Source: an uncultured Clostridia bacterium (lineage in GTDB: Bacteria > Bacillota > Clostridia > Oscillospirales > Ruminococcaceae). Taken from it: a stretch of DNA of 48,191 nt. Of the stretch, positions 26,106 to 35,266 are shown piece by piece (within the stretch, counting starts at the first letter, position 1; the number at the start of each line of letters is the position of its first letter). Location of the stretch: positions 1 to 48,191 of the forward strand of contig CANQNG010000015.1 of assembly GCA_947625155.1 (NCBI GenBank), written 5' to 3'. The position numbers and the translations under genes are program-made. Below the pieces are notes generated by a model that had not been told where the DNA came from, made no database searches, and was given only the letters and a program-made list of their open reading frames with translations.

Positions 26106-27098
26106 TCAGCTTTCTGCGGGCTGTTCCGGCGTTTCCTCCAGCAGTGCTTCGATGCCGGAACGCTTTTTGCCCTGTTGGGTGATCTTCAGGAATACTTCCT
26201 CCAAGGTCAGCTTTGCCATGGACATTTCCACGATGCTGCAGTCGTTGGCAAGGAGGACGGACATGATCTCGTTGCGCACATTGTCAGACTCCAGAACTGC
26301 CACGCACTGGAAACGGTTTTCCCCCATGTCCTGAATATCTGAAACGGACTTCACGCCCCGCACATCTTTCAGGATACGGATGATCTTGTCCTTTTCGCCC
26401 GCAACGGTCAGGCGGAGCTGCTTGTTGGCAGTCATGGTCTCCTCTAAGTGGGAAATGGTGTCCTCCGCTAAGATCTCGCCCTTGTTGATGATAACGACCC
26501 GGTTGCAGACCGCACTGATCTCCGCTAAGATATGGGAGCTGAAAATGACGGAGTGATCCTTTCCGAGGTCACGGATGAGCGCACGCACTTCGCTGACCTG
26601 CGCCGGGTCAAGCCCGACCGTCGGCTCGTCCAGAATGAGCAGCTTCGGGTCGCCCAGCAGCGCCTGTGCGAAACCCACACGCTGCTTGTAGCCCTTGGAA
26701 AGGCTGCGGATGAGGCGTTTGCGCATGTCCGTGATGTTCAGGCGCTCCATTGCCTGCTCGATCTGTGCGGGTATCTCGCTGCGCTTCACGCCCTTGATGC
26801 CGGCGACAAAGCGGAGATATTCCTCCACACGCATGTCCGGGTAAACGGGTGGGATCTCCGGCAGGTAGCCGATACACTGCTTCGCCTCGGCAGCCTGTTC
26901 GGTGATGTCGAACCCGTTGACCGTGACCGTTCCGGAGGTGGAGGGAAGATACCCCGCAATGATGTTCATCGTGGTGGACTTTCCTGCTCCATTCGGTCCG
27001 AGGAAGCCGAGGATCTCATTGTCCCGGATCTCAAAGGAGAGATCCCGTATGGCGGGGTGCTTGCCATAATATCTTGTGAGCCGCTTGATCTCGACCAT
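26106..27098 (-). CDS. ABC transporter ATPase, GldA-like
   Basis: The 330-residue ATPase of the Gld-type system, with Walker A GPNGAGKST, the signature LSKGYKQRVGFAQALLGDP, Walker B LLILDEPTVGLDP and the H-loop in FSSHIL. A C-terminal extension of about 90 residues (KLTLEEVFLKITQ) is typical of drug/lipid-type ABC-2 exporters. I chose ATG 27098 over much longer readings because AAAGGGGA lies upstream and the ATPase fold begins there (MVEIKRLTRYYG). It is the first gene of the operon and divergent from the GH48 gene. A small hairpin (TGCCTGTA / TACAGGCA) lies in its leader. Confidence 0.93.
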   Translation of the reverse strand: MVEIKRLTRYYGKHPAIRDLSFEIRDNEILGFLGPNGAGKSTTMNIIAGYLPSTSGTVTVNGFDITEQAAEAKQCIGYLPEIPPVYPDMRVEEYLRFVAGIKGVKRSEIPAQIEQAMERLNITDMRKRLIRSLSKGYKQRVGFAQALLGDPKLLILDEPTVGLDPAQVSEVRALIRDLGKDHSVIFSSHILAEISAVCNRVVIINKGEILAEDTISHLEETMTANKQLRLTVAGEKDKIIRILKDVRGVKSVSDIQDMGENRFQCVAVLESDNVRNEIMSVLLANDCSIVEMSMAKLTLEEVFLKITQQGKKRSGIEALLEETPEQPAES

Positions 27099-27449
27099 GA
27101 TAATGTCCCCTTTCTGTGCAAAACTGCCTGTATCTGCTGTACAGGCACATACATAAATAGTATGACATATAGATGTGAACACCGTATGTATAAAATATAA
27201 AGTAAATATGTATCGAACGATTTTTTTACATTTTTTCTTAAAGAATACACGGAAATTGTGAACAGTCTGTGAGGATCTCCGGAGGATCTGCTGAAAATAT
27301 GTCCGCTTTGTGTCAAGACCACTGCAGGAACGTGACAAATTTATTAAGAAAGACAAAATGTTCTTCGTTAAAATAGCCAAAAAATAGGTTCTGGTGATGT
27401 ACAAAGCGCTGAAAAAATCAAAAAACGGAAAACGATTTTCTGTAAAGCC
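27099..27449. other. AT-rich divergent intergenic region between gldA and the GH48 gene
   Basis: It holds no gene that I can support. I found no good -35/-10 pair for gldA. The segment 27180-27260 is very AT-rich and could carry regulatory sites. Confidence 0.5.
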
Positions 27450-27478
27450 TTGACAAAGAAAATGGGGTCGGTTATAAT
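27450..27478 (+). promoter_or_regulatory. Consensus SigA promoter of the GH48 gene
   Basis: TTGACA (27450-27455), 17 nt, TATAAT (27473-27478): a perfect match to both hexamers and spacing. It predicts very strong basal transcription, so control may lie in repression or in the leader. Confidence 0.92.
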
Positions 27479-27484
27479 TAAATG

Positions 27485-27624
27485 TGAAAAGTCCTCGGTG
27501 TCCGTCTGCCCCTGCTGCACTGGCGGGCAGGTCGGTGGGGTCTTTTGATGAACGTTTGCGGTGTCTGCCGCACAAAAAAACGGGCGCATGCCCGACAAAT
27601 TCTATTACGAGAGGGGAAATATCA
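27485..27624 (+). promoter_or_regulatory. Structured 5' leader of the GH48 mRNA
   Basis: About 140 bases with three stem-loops. CTGCCC/GGGCAG (27506-27530) is framed by AAAAG ... CTTTT and followed by GGGGTCTTTT, terminator-like. TGCGG/CCGCA is at 27557-27572. CGGGC/GCCCG is at 27581-27594, just ahead of the ribosome site GAGGGG. It could act as an mRNA stabiliser or attenuator. It matches no riboswitch family I know. Confidence 0.45.
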
Positions 27625-30354
27625 ATGCTTTTGAAGAAGAGCAAGGCTGTGATCGCCAGTGTTCTGTCCGCTGCGATGGCAGTCAATGCAATGGCAATGA
27701 CCATGTCGGCATCTGCTGCCGGCACAAGGACCAAGCCGGAAGCATACGGCGATTCTACTTATGCAGAACGTTTCATGTCCCTGTATGATGATGTTATCAC
27801 ACACGGCATCGACAACGGCTACATGGGCAAGAGCGGCGTTCCGTACCATGCAGTTGAGGAAGTTATCGTCGAGGCACCTGACTATGGTCATGTAACGACA
27901 TCTGAGGCTATGTCCTATCTGGTATGGGCATCTGCTATGAGAGACAATATCGTGACCAATCACAAAGATCAGGTCTCTACCGGCGACATTGCGAGTCAGT
28001 CCGCAGGCGATCTGGCTAAGGCATGGAAGACCATGGAGACCCTGATCCCGGATGTACAGGATAACTTCTGGACGGCTGGCTCCGTCAGCGCACAGTATAC
28101 CGGTGAGTATGATACGCCCGATCAGTGTCCGGGCGAATGGGGCGCAGAGCCTGAAAAGACTGGCGTGAACCCGATCTACAGCTACTTCACCAGCGTTTAC
28201 CATGGCAAGAGCGGCACAGGCGGTCTGTACCTGATGCACTGGCTGGCTGACGTTGACAACTGGTATGGCTACGGCGGTTCTGAGACCAAGACCGTACTCA
28301 TCAACACGTTCCAGCGTGGTGAGCAGGAGTCCTGCTGGGAGACCATCCCGCATCCCTGCGTAGATGAGATCAAGTTCGGTATCCCGGGCAGAGGTCTGAA
28401 GGGCTTCTTCAACCGTGATCAGCAGGTAACTGCACAGTACGCATACACCAATGCACCTGACGCTGAGGACCGTGCGATCCAAGGTGTATTCGATGCGGAT
28501 ATGTGGGGCGTTGGCGACGCTTCCGTTTCTGCTAAGGCAGCAGAGATGGGCGACGAAATGCGTAACAACATGTTCGATAAGTACTATCAGAAGATCGATG
28601 AGGCTACTTCTGTCAATAGCTGGAACAACACCCCGAATGCTACTGACGGCTGCCACTATCTGATGAACTGGTACACTTCTTGGGGCGGTGCTCTTGCAAG
28701 CTCCGGTCAGAGCTGGTGCTGGCAGATCGGCTGCTCGCACTGCCATGAGTTCTATCAGAACCCGCTGGCTGCTTTCGCTCTGATCACCGATGATGCGATG
28801 GATATGAAGGCACAGGGTGCTGATGCTGACTATACCAAGTCTCTGGAGAGACAGATCGAGTTCTATCTGTGGCTGCAGTCCAATGACGGTCCGATCGCCG
28901 GCGGTGCTACCAACTCCTACAAGGGCAGATATGTGGCTTATCCGGATGGTGCTTCTACGTTCTACGGCATGGTCTACACACCGCATCCTGTATACGCTGA
29001 CCCGGGTTCCAACCACTGGATCGGTAACCAGGTATGGGCTGTACAGCGTCTGTCTGAGCTGTATTACTGGGTAAAGACCAATGGCGACAACACAGGTGTT
29101 AAGCCGGGCGGCATGACACTTGAGGCAGCGCTGGAGCGTATCCTCGACAAGTGGGTCGCTTGGTTCGTCAACAACACGCTGCTCACCGAGGATGGCGACT
29201 TCTACATCCCGTCTAACCTCGACTGGGGCGCAGATGACTTTGACACCACACAGCATCCGGATACTTGGACAGGTACACCGACCGATAATACGAGCCTGCA
29301 CTGCACGATCAGCGGTTACGGCAATACAGACTTCGGCTGCGTATCTTCTCTGGCAAATACGCTCATCTACTACGCTGCTGCCAAGAAGGTCGATGCTGGC
29401 GACATCGTTGACTACACCGAGTCCTCTGTCGGCGGCGCATTCAAGGGCTTTGACGGCGTAGATGCAAAGGCTGGTACAGCTACCTATGAAAAGGACGATG
29501 CAAAACTTCCGGCTGTAGGTCTGTATCTGGCAAAGCAGCTGCTTGACCGTGAGTGGGAGATCGGCCGTGACGATATCGGTCTGACCAGAACGGATCACAA
29601 TGGTTCTCTCGCACGTATGTTCAGCCAGCCTGTATACGTTCCTGAGGACGGTACAGCAGGTGTAAGCAGCTTTACTGGTACGATGCCGAACGGCGATGAG
29701 ATCAAGAACGGCGCAACGTTCCTGAGCATCCGCTCCATGTATCTCGACAGCAGCAAGTGCGTCGGCGGTACAAAGACCTCTGACGAGGCAATTGCCCTTG
29801 TTAAGGAGCTGCAGGCAGCTTATGATAAGGACGTTAAGGAAAACGGCGCTAAGTGGTCTGGCAACTACTCCGCATCCTCTCCGGAGGGTCTTGCAGAGTT
29901 GGCTAAATTCACCAACGTTGGTGCTGTGGATCTCCAGTACCACAGATTCTGGCATGCTGGTGACATCATGATGGCACTCGGTGCAATGGCAAATCTGTAT
30001 CCTGAACTGACACCGGATGAGTCGATACCAGAGCCGATCCCGACCGATCCTGATCCGACGGATCCTGATACGACGGATGATACCAAGCCTACCCCGACGG
30101 ATGATACCAAGCCTACCCCGACGGATGTTGTTTGGGGCGACGCTGACTGCAGCGGATTCACCAATCTGCAGGACGTTGTTCTGGTCAACAAGATGCTGCT
30201 CAACATTGATAACACAGAACTGACCGATCAGGGTGCCACCAATGCCGATGTAGACGTAGACGGCGCTGTTACACCTCAAGATGCACTGAACATTCTGTGT
30301 CTTGTCATCGATCTGTACACCGTGGATGATTTCCCGATGACAGCACAACAGTAA
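27625..30354 (+). CDS. GH48 processive exocellulase with C-terminal dockerin
   Basis: The key cellulosomal exoglucanase, releasing cellobiose from cellulose chain ends. The 909-residue protein has a signal peptide (about 1-31, ending ASA), a GH48 catalytic domain (about 35-800) with the signature VEAPDYGHVTTSEAMSYLVW holding a catalytic-site glutamate, a Pro/Thr/Asp linker with repeats (DDTKPTPT twice), and a dockerin (about 835-909) with calcium loops DADCSGFTNLQD and DVDVDGAVTPQD. GH48 is usually single-copy and marks true cellulose degraders. ATG 27625 follows GAGGGG; codon bias is that of a highly expressed gene, like gap. It is monocistronic, with a consensus promoter and a terminator. 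Confidence 0.96.
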   Translation: MLLKKSKAVIASVLSAAMAVNAMAMTMSASAAGTRTKPEAYGDSTYAERFMSLYDDVITHGIDNGYMGKSGVPYHAVEEVIVEAPDYGHVTTSEAMSYLVWASAMRDNIVTNHKDQVSTGDIASQSAGDLAKAWKTMETLIPDVQDNFWTAGSVSAQYTGEYDTPDQCPGEWGAEPEKTGVNPIYSYFTSVYHGKSGTGGLYLMHWLADVDNWYGYGGSETKTVLINTFQRGEQESCWETIPHPCVDEIKFGIPGRGLKGFFNRDQQVTAQYAYTNAPDAEDRAIQGVFDADMWGVGDASVSAKAAEMGDEMRNNMFDKYYQKIDEATSVNSWNNTPNATDGCHYLMNWYTSWGGALASSGQSWCWQIGCSHCHEFYQNPLAAFALITDDAMDMKAQGADADYTKSLERQIEFYLWLQSNDGPIAGGATNSYKGRYVAYPDGASTFYGMVYTPHPVYADPGSNHWIGNQVWAVQRLSELYYWVKTNGDNTGVKPGGMTLEAALERILDKWVAWFVNNTLLTEDGDFYIPSNLDWGADDFDTTQHPDTWTGTPTDNTSLHCTISGYGNTDFGCVSSLANTLIYYAAAKKVDAGDIVDYTESSVGGAFKGFDGVDAKAGTATYEKDDAKLPAVGLYLAKQLLDREWEIGRDDIGLTRTDHNGSLARMFSQPVYVPEDGTAGVSSFTGTMPNGDEIKNGATFLSIRSMYLDSSKCVGGTKTSDEAIALVKELQAAYDKDVKENGAKWSGNYSASSPEGLAELAKFTNVGAVDLQYHRFWHAGDIMMALGAMANLYPELTPDESIPEPIPTDPDPTDPDTTDDTKPTPTDDTKPTPTDVVWGDADCSGFTNLQDVVLVNKMLLNIDNTELTDQGATNADVDVDGAVTPQDALNILCLVIDLYTVDDFPMTAQQ

Positions 30355-30376
30355 TGTGACTGACTTATCGCAATAA

Positions 30377-30406
30377 AAAACAGGACTGCTCCGGCAGTCC
30401 TGTTTT
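30377..30406. terminator. Bidirectional terminator between the GH48 and HhH genes
   Basis: A perfect 13-bp stem (AAAACAGGACTGC with its complement), a TCCG loop and A/T tracts on both sides. It serves both convergent genes. Confidence 0.9.
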
Positions 30407-30407
30407 G

Positions 30408-31220
30408 TTATTCGCTGGCTTCTGTCAGCCAAGGGATCGGCAGTTGTGTGCCGCCGTTATCATCGACAGCCAGATAGTCCATCCAGAGGATAAACAGCTC
30501 ATCCGTCATACCCTCCGCAAATAGGATCTCATGCGGGTTATAGAAGATCCCAAGTTCTTCCCGCAGCCGGAGAATGCTTTCAGCCATTTCCTCCGTACAT
30601 TCCGGGAGCTGCATCAGGTCTTCCTTTGTCGCCTTATTCAGGTTGATGACCGGGATCACCGGCGGCTCGGTGGGGTCTGTAGGCGCTGGTTCGGTAGGCG
30701 CTCCGGCGGACGGCGGTCCATCGGGCGGCGATCCGGTAGGCGGCAGTTCTGTGACCGGCGGAACAGGGTCGGCAAGATACAGATACGGCAGGATGCTCTT
30801 GTAGGTCTTTTCTCCGATGCCGGGTACATCCAGAAGCTGTTCATAGCTGGTGAAACCGCCGAGCTGCTGTCTGTAGGCAACAATGGCAAGCGCTGTTTTC
30901 TCCCCGATGCCCGGCAGTGTGCAAAGCGCTTCGGGCGTGGCGAGATTCAGGTCGATGGGAACAGGCTCTGTGGGGGCTTCTGTTTCAGGCGGGCAGGTGG
31001 ATGCGGCTTCGGTAAAGTCCGTAGACAGGACAGGGGATGTAGTCTCCGGCAGGGTCGCAGCTTCTGTTTCCGTTCTCATTTCCGTTTCTGTTTCGTAGGT
31101 ATGCTGATAGGGCGTGACTGGTTCAAAGGAGCGCTTGTAGGAAGTATACTGAAATGCGCAAAAACCAATAACTGCCAGAAAGTAGACGGCATAGACAAAT
31201 GCCATTTTGTGCTTCATCAC
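30408..31220 (-). CDS. ComEA-like protein with two helix-hairpin-helix domains
   Basis: A 270-residue protein with an N-terminal membrane helix (about 5-24) and an acidic Thr/Glu-rich stalk. The first helix-hairpin-helix pair is canonical (DLNLATPEALCTLPGIGEKT, then LLDVPGIGEKTYKSILPYL). A Pro-rich linker (PPTGSPPDGPPSAGAPTEP) leads to a second, degenerate pair (NLNKATKEDLMQLPECTEEM) lacking GIG. ComEA binds DNA outside the membrane during transformation. Two HhH units split by a long linker is unusual. It is last in the recD2-comF-mreB operon, directly abutting mreB, next to comF. Confidence 0.8.
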   Translation of the reverse strand: MMKHKMAFVYAVYFLAVIGFCAFQYTSYKRSFEPVTPYQHTYETETEMRTETEAATLPETTSPVLSTDFTEAASTCPPETEAPTEPVPIDLNLATPEALCTLPGIGEKTALAIVAYRQQLGGFTSYEQLLDVPGIGEKTYKSILPYLYLADPVPPVTELPPTGSPPDGPPSAGAPTEPAPTDPTEPPVIPVINLNKATKEDLMQLPECTEEMAESILRLREELGIFYNPHEILFAEGMTDELFILWMDYLAVDDNGGTQLPIPWLTEASE

Positions 31221-32240
31221 TCAATGGTACTTGTAGAGTGTCACACCTTCAAATCCGTCCAGCAGATTGTTGATCTTCTGGAAGGCGATGCCTGTACCCT
31301 TTGCCACGCAGTTGACCGCATCCTTGGCAAGGATACAGTTGACATTCAGTGTGCGGTGGATCAGTTCCCGCAGCCCCCCGAGCAGCGAGCCGCCGCCCGT
31401 CAGCAGGATGCCGTTTTCGTAAATATCGCCCACCAGCTCCGGAGGCGTTTCCTCCAGCACCTTCTTAATGGCTTCCATGATGGCGAACACCTCGTCCTCC
31501 ATGGCATCGAACAGTTCTGTCTCGTTCAGTTCGACGGCATCCGGCAGCCCCCGCATCACGCTGCGCCCCTTGACGGTCATGGTCACATCGTCCCGAGGGT
31601 CGTAGAGATTGGTGAGCTTGATCTTGACCTGTTCAGCAGTCTGATCGCCGATGAGCAGTTTGTAGCGGTCGAGCATGTATTTCTGGATCGCCTTGTCGAT
31701 CGCCGTGCCGGCGCTTTTGATAGAGTGGGAGGTGACGATACCGTTCATGGAAACGATCGCCACATCGGTCGTGCCGCCGCCGATGTCCACGACCATGTGT
31801 CCCTTTGCCTTGCCGATATGGATGCCTGCGCCCAGCATGGCAGCGATCGGTTCATCGATCAGGTAAGCTTTCCGGCATCCGGCAGCCATGACCGCATCGC
31901 CGACCGCACGTTTTTCCAGCTCCGTAATGAATGCGGGCACACAAATAATGATCCTTGGCTTGACGAGCTGACTGCCGCAGACTTTTTGCAAAAATTCACG
32001 GAGCATACACTGTGTCAGCAGGTCGTCTGAAATGACACCGTTTGCGACCGGGCGAACGACATCTATGTAGGCGGGTGTCTTGCCGATCATTTTGTATGCT
32101 TCCTGCCCGACGGCAAGAATGCGCTGTGTGGCAGTGTTGTAGGCGATCACAGACGGCTCGGAGAGCACAACGCCTTTCTTGCCGTAGGTCATAATGATAC
32201 TGGTCGTACCCAGATCAATGCCAATATCCGGTGAATTCAT
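31221..32240 (-). CDS. mreB: MreB/Mbl-type actin homologue
   Basis: A cytoskeletal ATPase that forms membrane filaments and guides wall synthesis with RodA and a class B PBP. The 339-residue protein has the actin-fold motifs IDLGTTSI (phosphate 1), VVDIGGGTTDVAIVS (phosphate 2), IDEPIAAMLGAG (connect) and LLTGGGSLLGGL (adenosine). The length matches MreB. It overlaps comF by four bases and has no mreC or mreD beside it, so it may be an Mbl/MreBH-type paralogue rather than the main MreB. Confidence 0.92.
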   Translation of the reverse strand: MNSPDIGIDLGTTSIIMTYGKKGVVLSEPSVIAYNTATQRILAVGQEAYKMIGKTPAYIDVVRPVANGVISDDLLTQCMLREFLQKVCGSQLVKPRIIICVPAFITELEKRAVGDAVMAAGCRKAYLIDEPIAAMLGAGIHIGKAKGHMVVDIGGGTTDVAIVSMNGIVTSHSIKSAGTAIDKAIQKYMLDRYKLLIGDQTAEQVKIKLTNLYDPRDDVTMTVKGRSVMRGLPDAVELNETELFDAMEDEVFAIMEAIKKVLEETPPELVGDIYENGILLTGGGSLLGGLRELIHRTLNVNCILAKDAVNCVAKGTGIAFQKINNLLDGFEGVTLYKYH

Positions 32241-32974
32241 GGTGTTCCTCCTTCAGGTGGCAGGGGAGCAGTCTCCTCTGATTTGCGGTAGTCTTTTGGC
32301 GGGGTAGAAGCAGCCGCCGCAGCCACGACCGCAGCAGCGCCGTTCTGTTTGAGCAAAGCAGCACAGCGGTCGAGCGTTGCGCCGGTGGTCAGTACATCAT
32401 CGCAGAGCAAAATGCGCAGCCCATCCAGCCGTATGTCCCGGATGCCGAACCCGGAGACATTTTTCTTTCTGTCCTTTGCACCGAGGCTGTGCTGGGAGAT
32501 CACGGACCGTTCCTTGTAAAGCACATCCTCCCGGTAGGGCAGGGAAAGCAGCCGGGCAATTTCCTTGCCGATCAGTGCTGCCTGATTGTAGCCCCGTTCC
32601 CGCTGACGGGACGGGTGCATGGGGACCGGCATCACGCAGTCAAATGTCCCGAAATTCAGGCTGAGCCGGATACGTTCCGCTAAAATGCGGGCTGCGAAAT
32701 GTGCCATGTTGGTATTTTCGGAAGTTTTCATGCGAACGATGGCGGAGACCGCTTCGTCCGCATAGCGGCAGCAGATGACTGCCCGGTCATAGGCAAAGCT
32801 TGTCCGTTTGCAGCTGCATGCCTCTTTGCCGCAGCGCTGACAGTAGCTGTCATGCGTCAGCAGGATATGTTCACTGCAAGCCTCACACAGATCTTCCGAG
32901 GCGGTCAGTATCTTGTTACAGCCCGGGCATCTATTCGGAAAGAACAGGTTCATCAGATCGTTCCGTATCTGCAT
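32237..32974 (-). CDS. comF: ComF family phosphoribosyltransferase-like protein
   Basis: A 245-residue protein with an N-terminal zinc-finger region (CPGCNKILTASEDLCEAC, CQRCGKEACSC) and a phosphoribosyltransferase fold with PVPMHPSRQRERGYNQA and the binding loop LLCDDVLTTGAT. ComF helps in handling imported single-stranded DNA during transformation. It overlaps recD2 by 44 bases and mreB by four. A Pro/Glu tail follows the fold. Start ATG 32974 lies within recD2. Confidence 0.92.
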   Translation of the reverse strand: MQIRNDLMNLFFPNRCPGCNKILTASEDLCEACSEHILLTHDSYCQRCGKEACSCKRTSFAYDRAVICCRYADEAVSAIVRMKTSENTNMAHFAARILAERIRLSLNFGTFDCVMPVPMHPSRQRERGYNQAALIGKEIARLLSLPYREDVLYKERSVISQHSLGAKDRKKNVSGFGIRDIRLDGLRILLCDDVLTTGATLDRCAALLKQNGAAAVVAAAAASTPPKDYRKSEETAPLPPEGGTP

Positions 32975-35183
32975 GGCTCTCCTCCGTTGGCAGGCTCCGC
33001 ACCAGCATGTCTTTCAGGCAGGAATAGCGGTTGGTGCGGCGGTCGTTGGCGACCATTTCCTGTATCTTTTCGGGTGTGCCGATGAGGATGAGCAGCCGTT
33101 TTGCCCGTGTGACAGCCGTATAGAGCAGATTCCGGTAACTGAGCATTTCAAATTTGCCCAGCAGCGGCATGACGACCGCTTCAAACTCACTGCCCTGACT
33201 TTTGTGTACGGTAATGGCATAGGCAAGCTCTAGCTGCTCCATCATGGCGAGCGGATACACCGTCCGCCGCCCCTCAAAGTCGATGACCGCTTCGCTCCGC
33301 CGCCGGTTGATGCTCAAAATACACCCGATGTCGCCGTTGAAGATGCCCTTTCCGTTTTCCTCGTCCCTTACCCAAGTGATATCGTAATTGTTTTTGGTCT
33401 GCATGACCTTGTCGCCCTCCCGAAAGACGTACAGGGGGGACTTCACCTGTGCCTTTTCAGCGGTCGGGGGGTTGAGCCTTGCCTGCAATGCCTTGTTCAG
33501 CTCCACGACCCCGAGCGTTCCTCTTCGGGAAGGACAGATGACTTGGATATCCCTTGTCGGCGAGAACCGGTAGGCAGGCGCTTGCGGCAGCCGCCGGCAT
33601 ACCAGATCGATCAGCAGCGTGGCAGCCTGTTCATGATCCGTCCGGTGGAAAAAGAAGAAGTCACTGTCTTTCCGGAGCAGGTCGGGCATTTCGCCCCGCA
33701 CGATCTTATGGGCATTGGTGACGATGCAGCTCTGCTGTGCCTGCCGGAAAATTTCCTTGAGGGCGATGACCGGTAGGCAGCCGCTTTTGATGAGGTGCCG
33801 CAGCAGATCGCCAGCCCCTACAGAGGGGAGCTGGTCGCTGTCACCGACCAGAATGAGCTTGCAGCCGAGCCGGAGCGCCCGGAGCAGATGCGAGAACAGC
33901 AGCACGTCCACCATGGACATTTCGTCCACGACCAGCACATCGCAGGCAAGGGGCTTTTCCTCGTTGTGGAGAAATTTTGCCAGCCCGGTCGGTCCATACT
34001 GCACCTCCAGCAGGCGGTGGATGGTCTTTGCCTCGTAGCCCGTCAGGTCGGAGACTCGTTTGGCAGCCCGTCCGGTCGGGGCAGCGATCATGACCCGTTC
34101 CCCCTGCTTTTCAAAGCAGGAAATGATGGCGTTCAGGGTGGTCGTCTTTCCCGTACCCGGACCGCCGGTCAGGATGAGCAGTCCCCTTGCCAGTGCCGCT
34201 TGGATGGCTTCTTTCTGGAGAGCGGCATATTCCATGCCGCTTTCCGCTTCGGCTTCTGCGATCTCGGCGGCAAAGCTGTGTTCCGTGCGGCTGCCAAAGT
34301 CCCGCATGACCCCGATACGGTCAGTGATGTACCGTTCCGCATCGTAGTATTCTTTCAGGTAGACGAATTCCCGTTCGCCCTTGATGTATTCCACGATCGT
34401 TTCATCCTGCAATTGGGCGTTATAAGCCTGATAGAAAACCGATCCCGACACTTGCAGGAATTTGACAGCGGTCGTGCAAAGCCTGTCCAGCGGCAGGCAG
34501 GTATGTCCGCACGAAAGATTGTGCCGCAGGAGATGAAGGATGCCAGCCCCGACCCGGCACGGGGCATCCGGCGGGATGTGCAGGTCACGGGCATAGGGTT
34601 CGACCTGTTTGAAATCCATGCCGATCTCCTCCTGACAGAGGAGGTAGGGGTCGTTCTCGATGATGTTCCGGCAGCCTGCTCCCCACACTTGGTAGGCACG
34701 CATGGCAAAGCGGGACTTGATGCCGTATTCCTCAAAGTAGGAAAGTACGCCCCGCAGGGCAAAGATCTCCTTGGCTTCCTTGGCAAGTGTCTGACAGGTC
34801 TGTGCCGTGATGCCCCGCACTTCCATGAGCCGTTCGGGTTCGTTTTCCATGACCGAAAGCGTTTGTTTCCCGAATTTTTCCACAATGCGGCTGGCGAGCT
34901 TTTCGCCGATGCCCTTGATGACACCGGAAGCCAGATAGCGCTTGATATTTTCCTCCGTATCCGGCAGCTTGCGCACATAGCTCTCCACGATCAGCTGCTC
35001 CCCATAACGGGGATGGCTGGTAAATTCGCCTGTAACAGACAGGCATTCGCCGACATCGACATCACCCAGATACCCGACCGCTGTGATCAGATCGGTGCCA
35101 GTATTCAGGTCAAATACGACATAGCCGTTGTCCGGGTTGCCGAACAATTTCTGTTCCACTGTCCCCTCAAATCGTTCCGCCAT
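32931..35183 (-). CDS. recD2: RecD2-type ATP-dependent DNA helicase
   Basis: A 750-residue SF1 helicase of the RecBC-independent RecD2 type (5'-to-3'). The N-terminal region (about 1-330) has an OB-like start and helix-hairpin-helix elements (SGVIKGIGEKLASRI). The motor core has Walker A GGPGTGKTTT, Walker B VLVVDEMSMVD, VGDSDQLPSVGAGD (motif III) and TVHKSQGSEF (motif VI region). The length is typical. GGAGGTG precedes ATG 35183. It is first in the four-gene operon with comF, mreB and the HhH gene, under a promoter at 35213-35241. Confidence 0.94.
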   Translation of the reverse strand: MAERFEGTVEQKLFGNPDNGYVVFDLNTGTDLITAVGYLGDVDVGECLSVTGEFTSHPRYGEQLIVESYVRKLPDTEENIKRYLASGVIKGIGEKLASRIVEKFGKQTLSVMENEPERLMEVRGITAQTCQTLAKEAKEIFALRGVLSYFEEYGIKSRFAMRAYQVWGAGCRNIIENDPYLLCQEEIGMDFKQVEPYARDLHIPPDAPCRVGAGILHLLRHNLSCGHTCLPLDRLCTTAVKFLQVSGSVFYQAYNAQLQDETIVEYIKGEREFVYLKEYYDAERYITDRIGVMRDFGSRTEHSFAAEIAEAEAESGMEYAALQKEAIQAALARGLLILTGGPGTGKTTTLNAIISCFEKQGERVMIAAPTGRAAKRVSDLTGYEAKTIHRLLEVQYGPTGLAKFLHNEEKPLACDVLVVDEMSMVDVLLFSHLLRALRLGCKLILVGDSDQLPSVGAGDLLRHLIKSGCLPVIALKEIFRQAQQSCIVTNAHKIVRGEMPDLLRKDSDFFFFHRTDHEQAATLLIDLVCRRLPQAPAYRFSPTRDIQVICPSRRGTLGVVELNKALQARLNPPTAEKAQVKSPLYVFREGDKVMQTKNNYDITWVRDEENGKGIFNGDIGCILSINRRRSEAVIDFEGRRTVYPLAMMEQLELAYAITVHKSQGSEFEAVVMPLLGKFEMLSYRNLLYTAVTRAKRLLILIGTPEKIQEMVANDRRTNRYSCLKDMLVRSLPTEESHADTERSDEPVLSE

Positions 35184-35212
35184 TGTTTCACCTCCGGGAA
35201 TACACTGACTTC

Positions 35213-35241
35213 ATTATACCGCATTTTCAGAGAAAATGCAA
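35213..35241 (-). promoter_or_regulatory. SigA-type promoter of recD2-comF-mreB-HhH
   Basis: On the minus strand, TTGCAT (35236-35241), a 17-nt spacer and TATAAT (35213-35218). Confidence 0.82.
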
Positions 35242-35266
35242 CACTTTTTGCGGGATTTCCAATTTT

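Noticed and set aside
27099-27734. Upstream extension of the GldA-like ATPase by about 210 residues
   Set aside because: The extension is low-complexity and overlaps the GH48 promoter and start; the ATPase fold and a ribosome site begin at 27098.
27622-30432. 936-codon minus-strand open frame opposite the GH48 gene
   Set aside because: The plus strand codes a complete GH48 enzyme with dockerin; the antisense frame has no family-like features and arises from codon bias.
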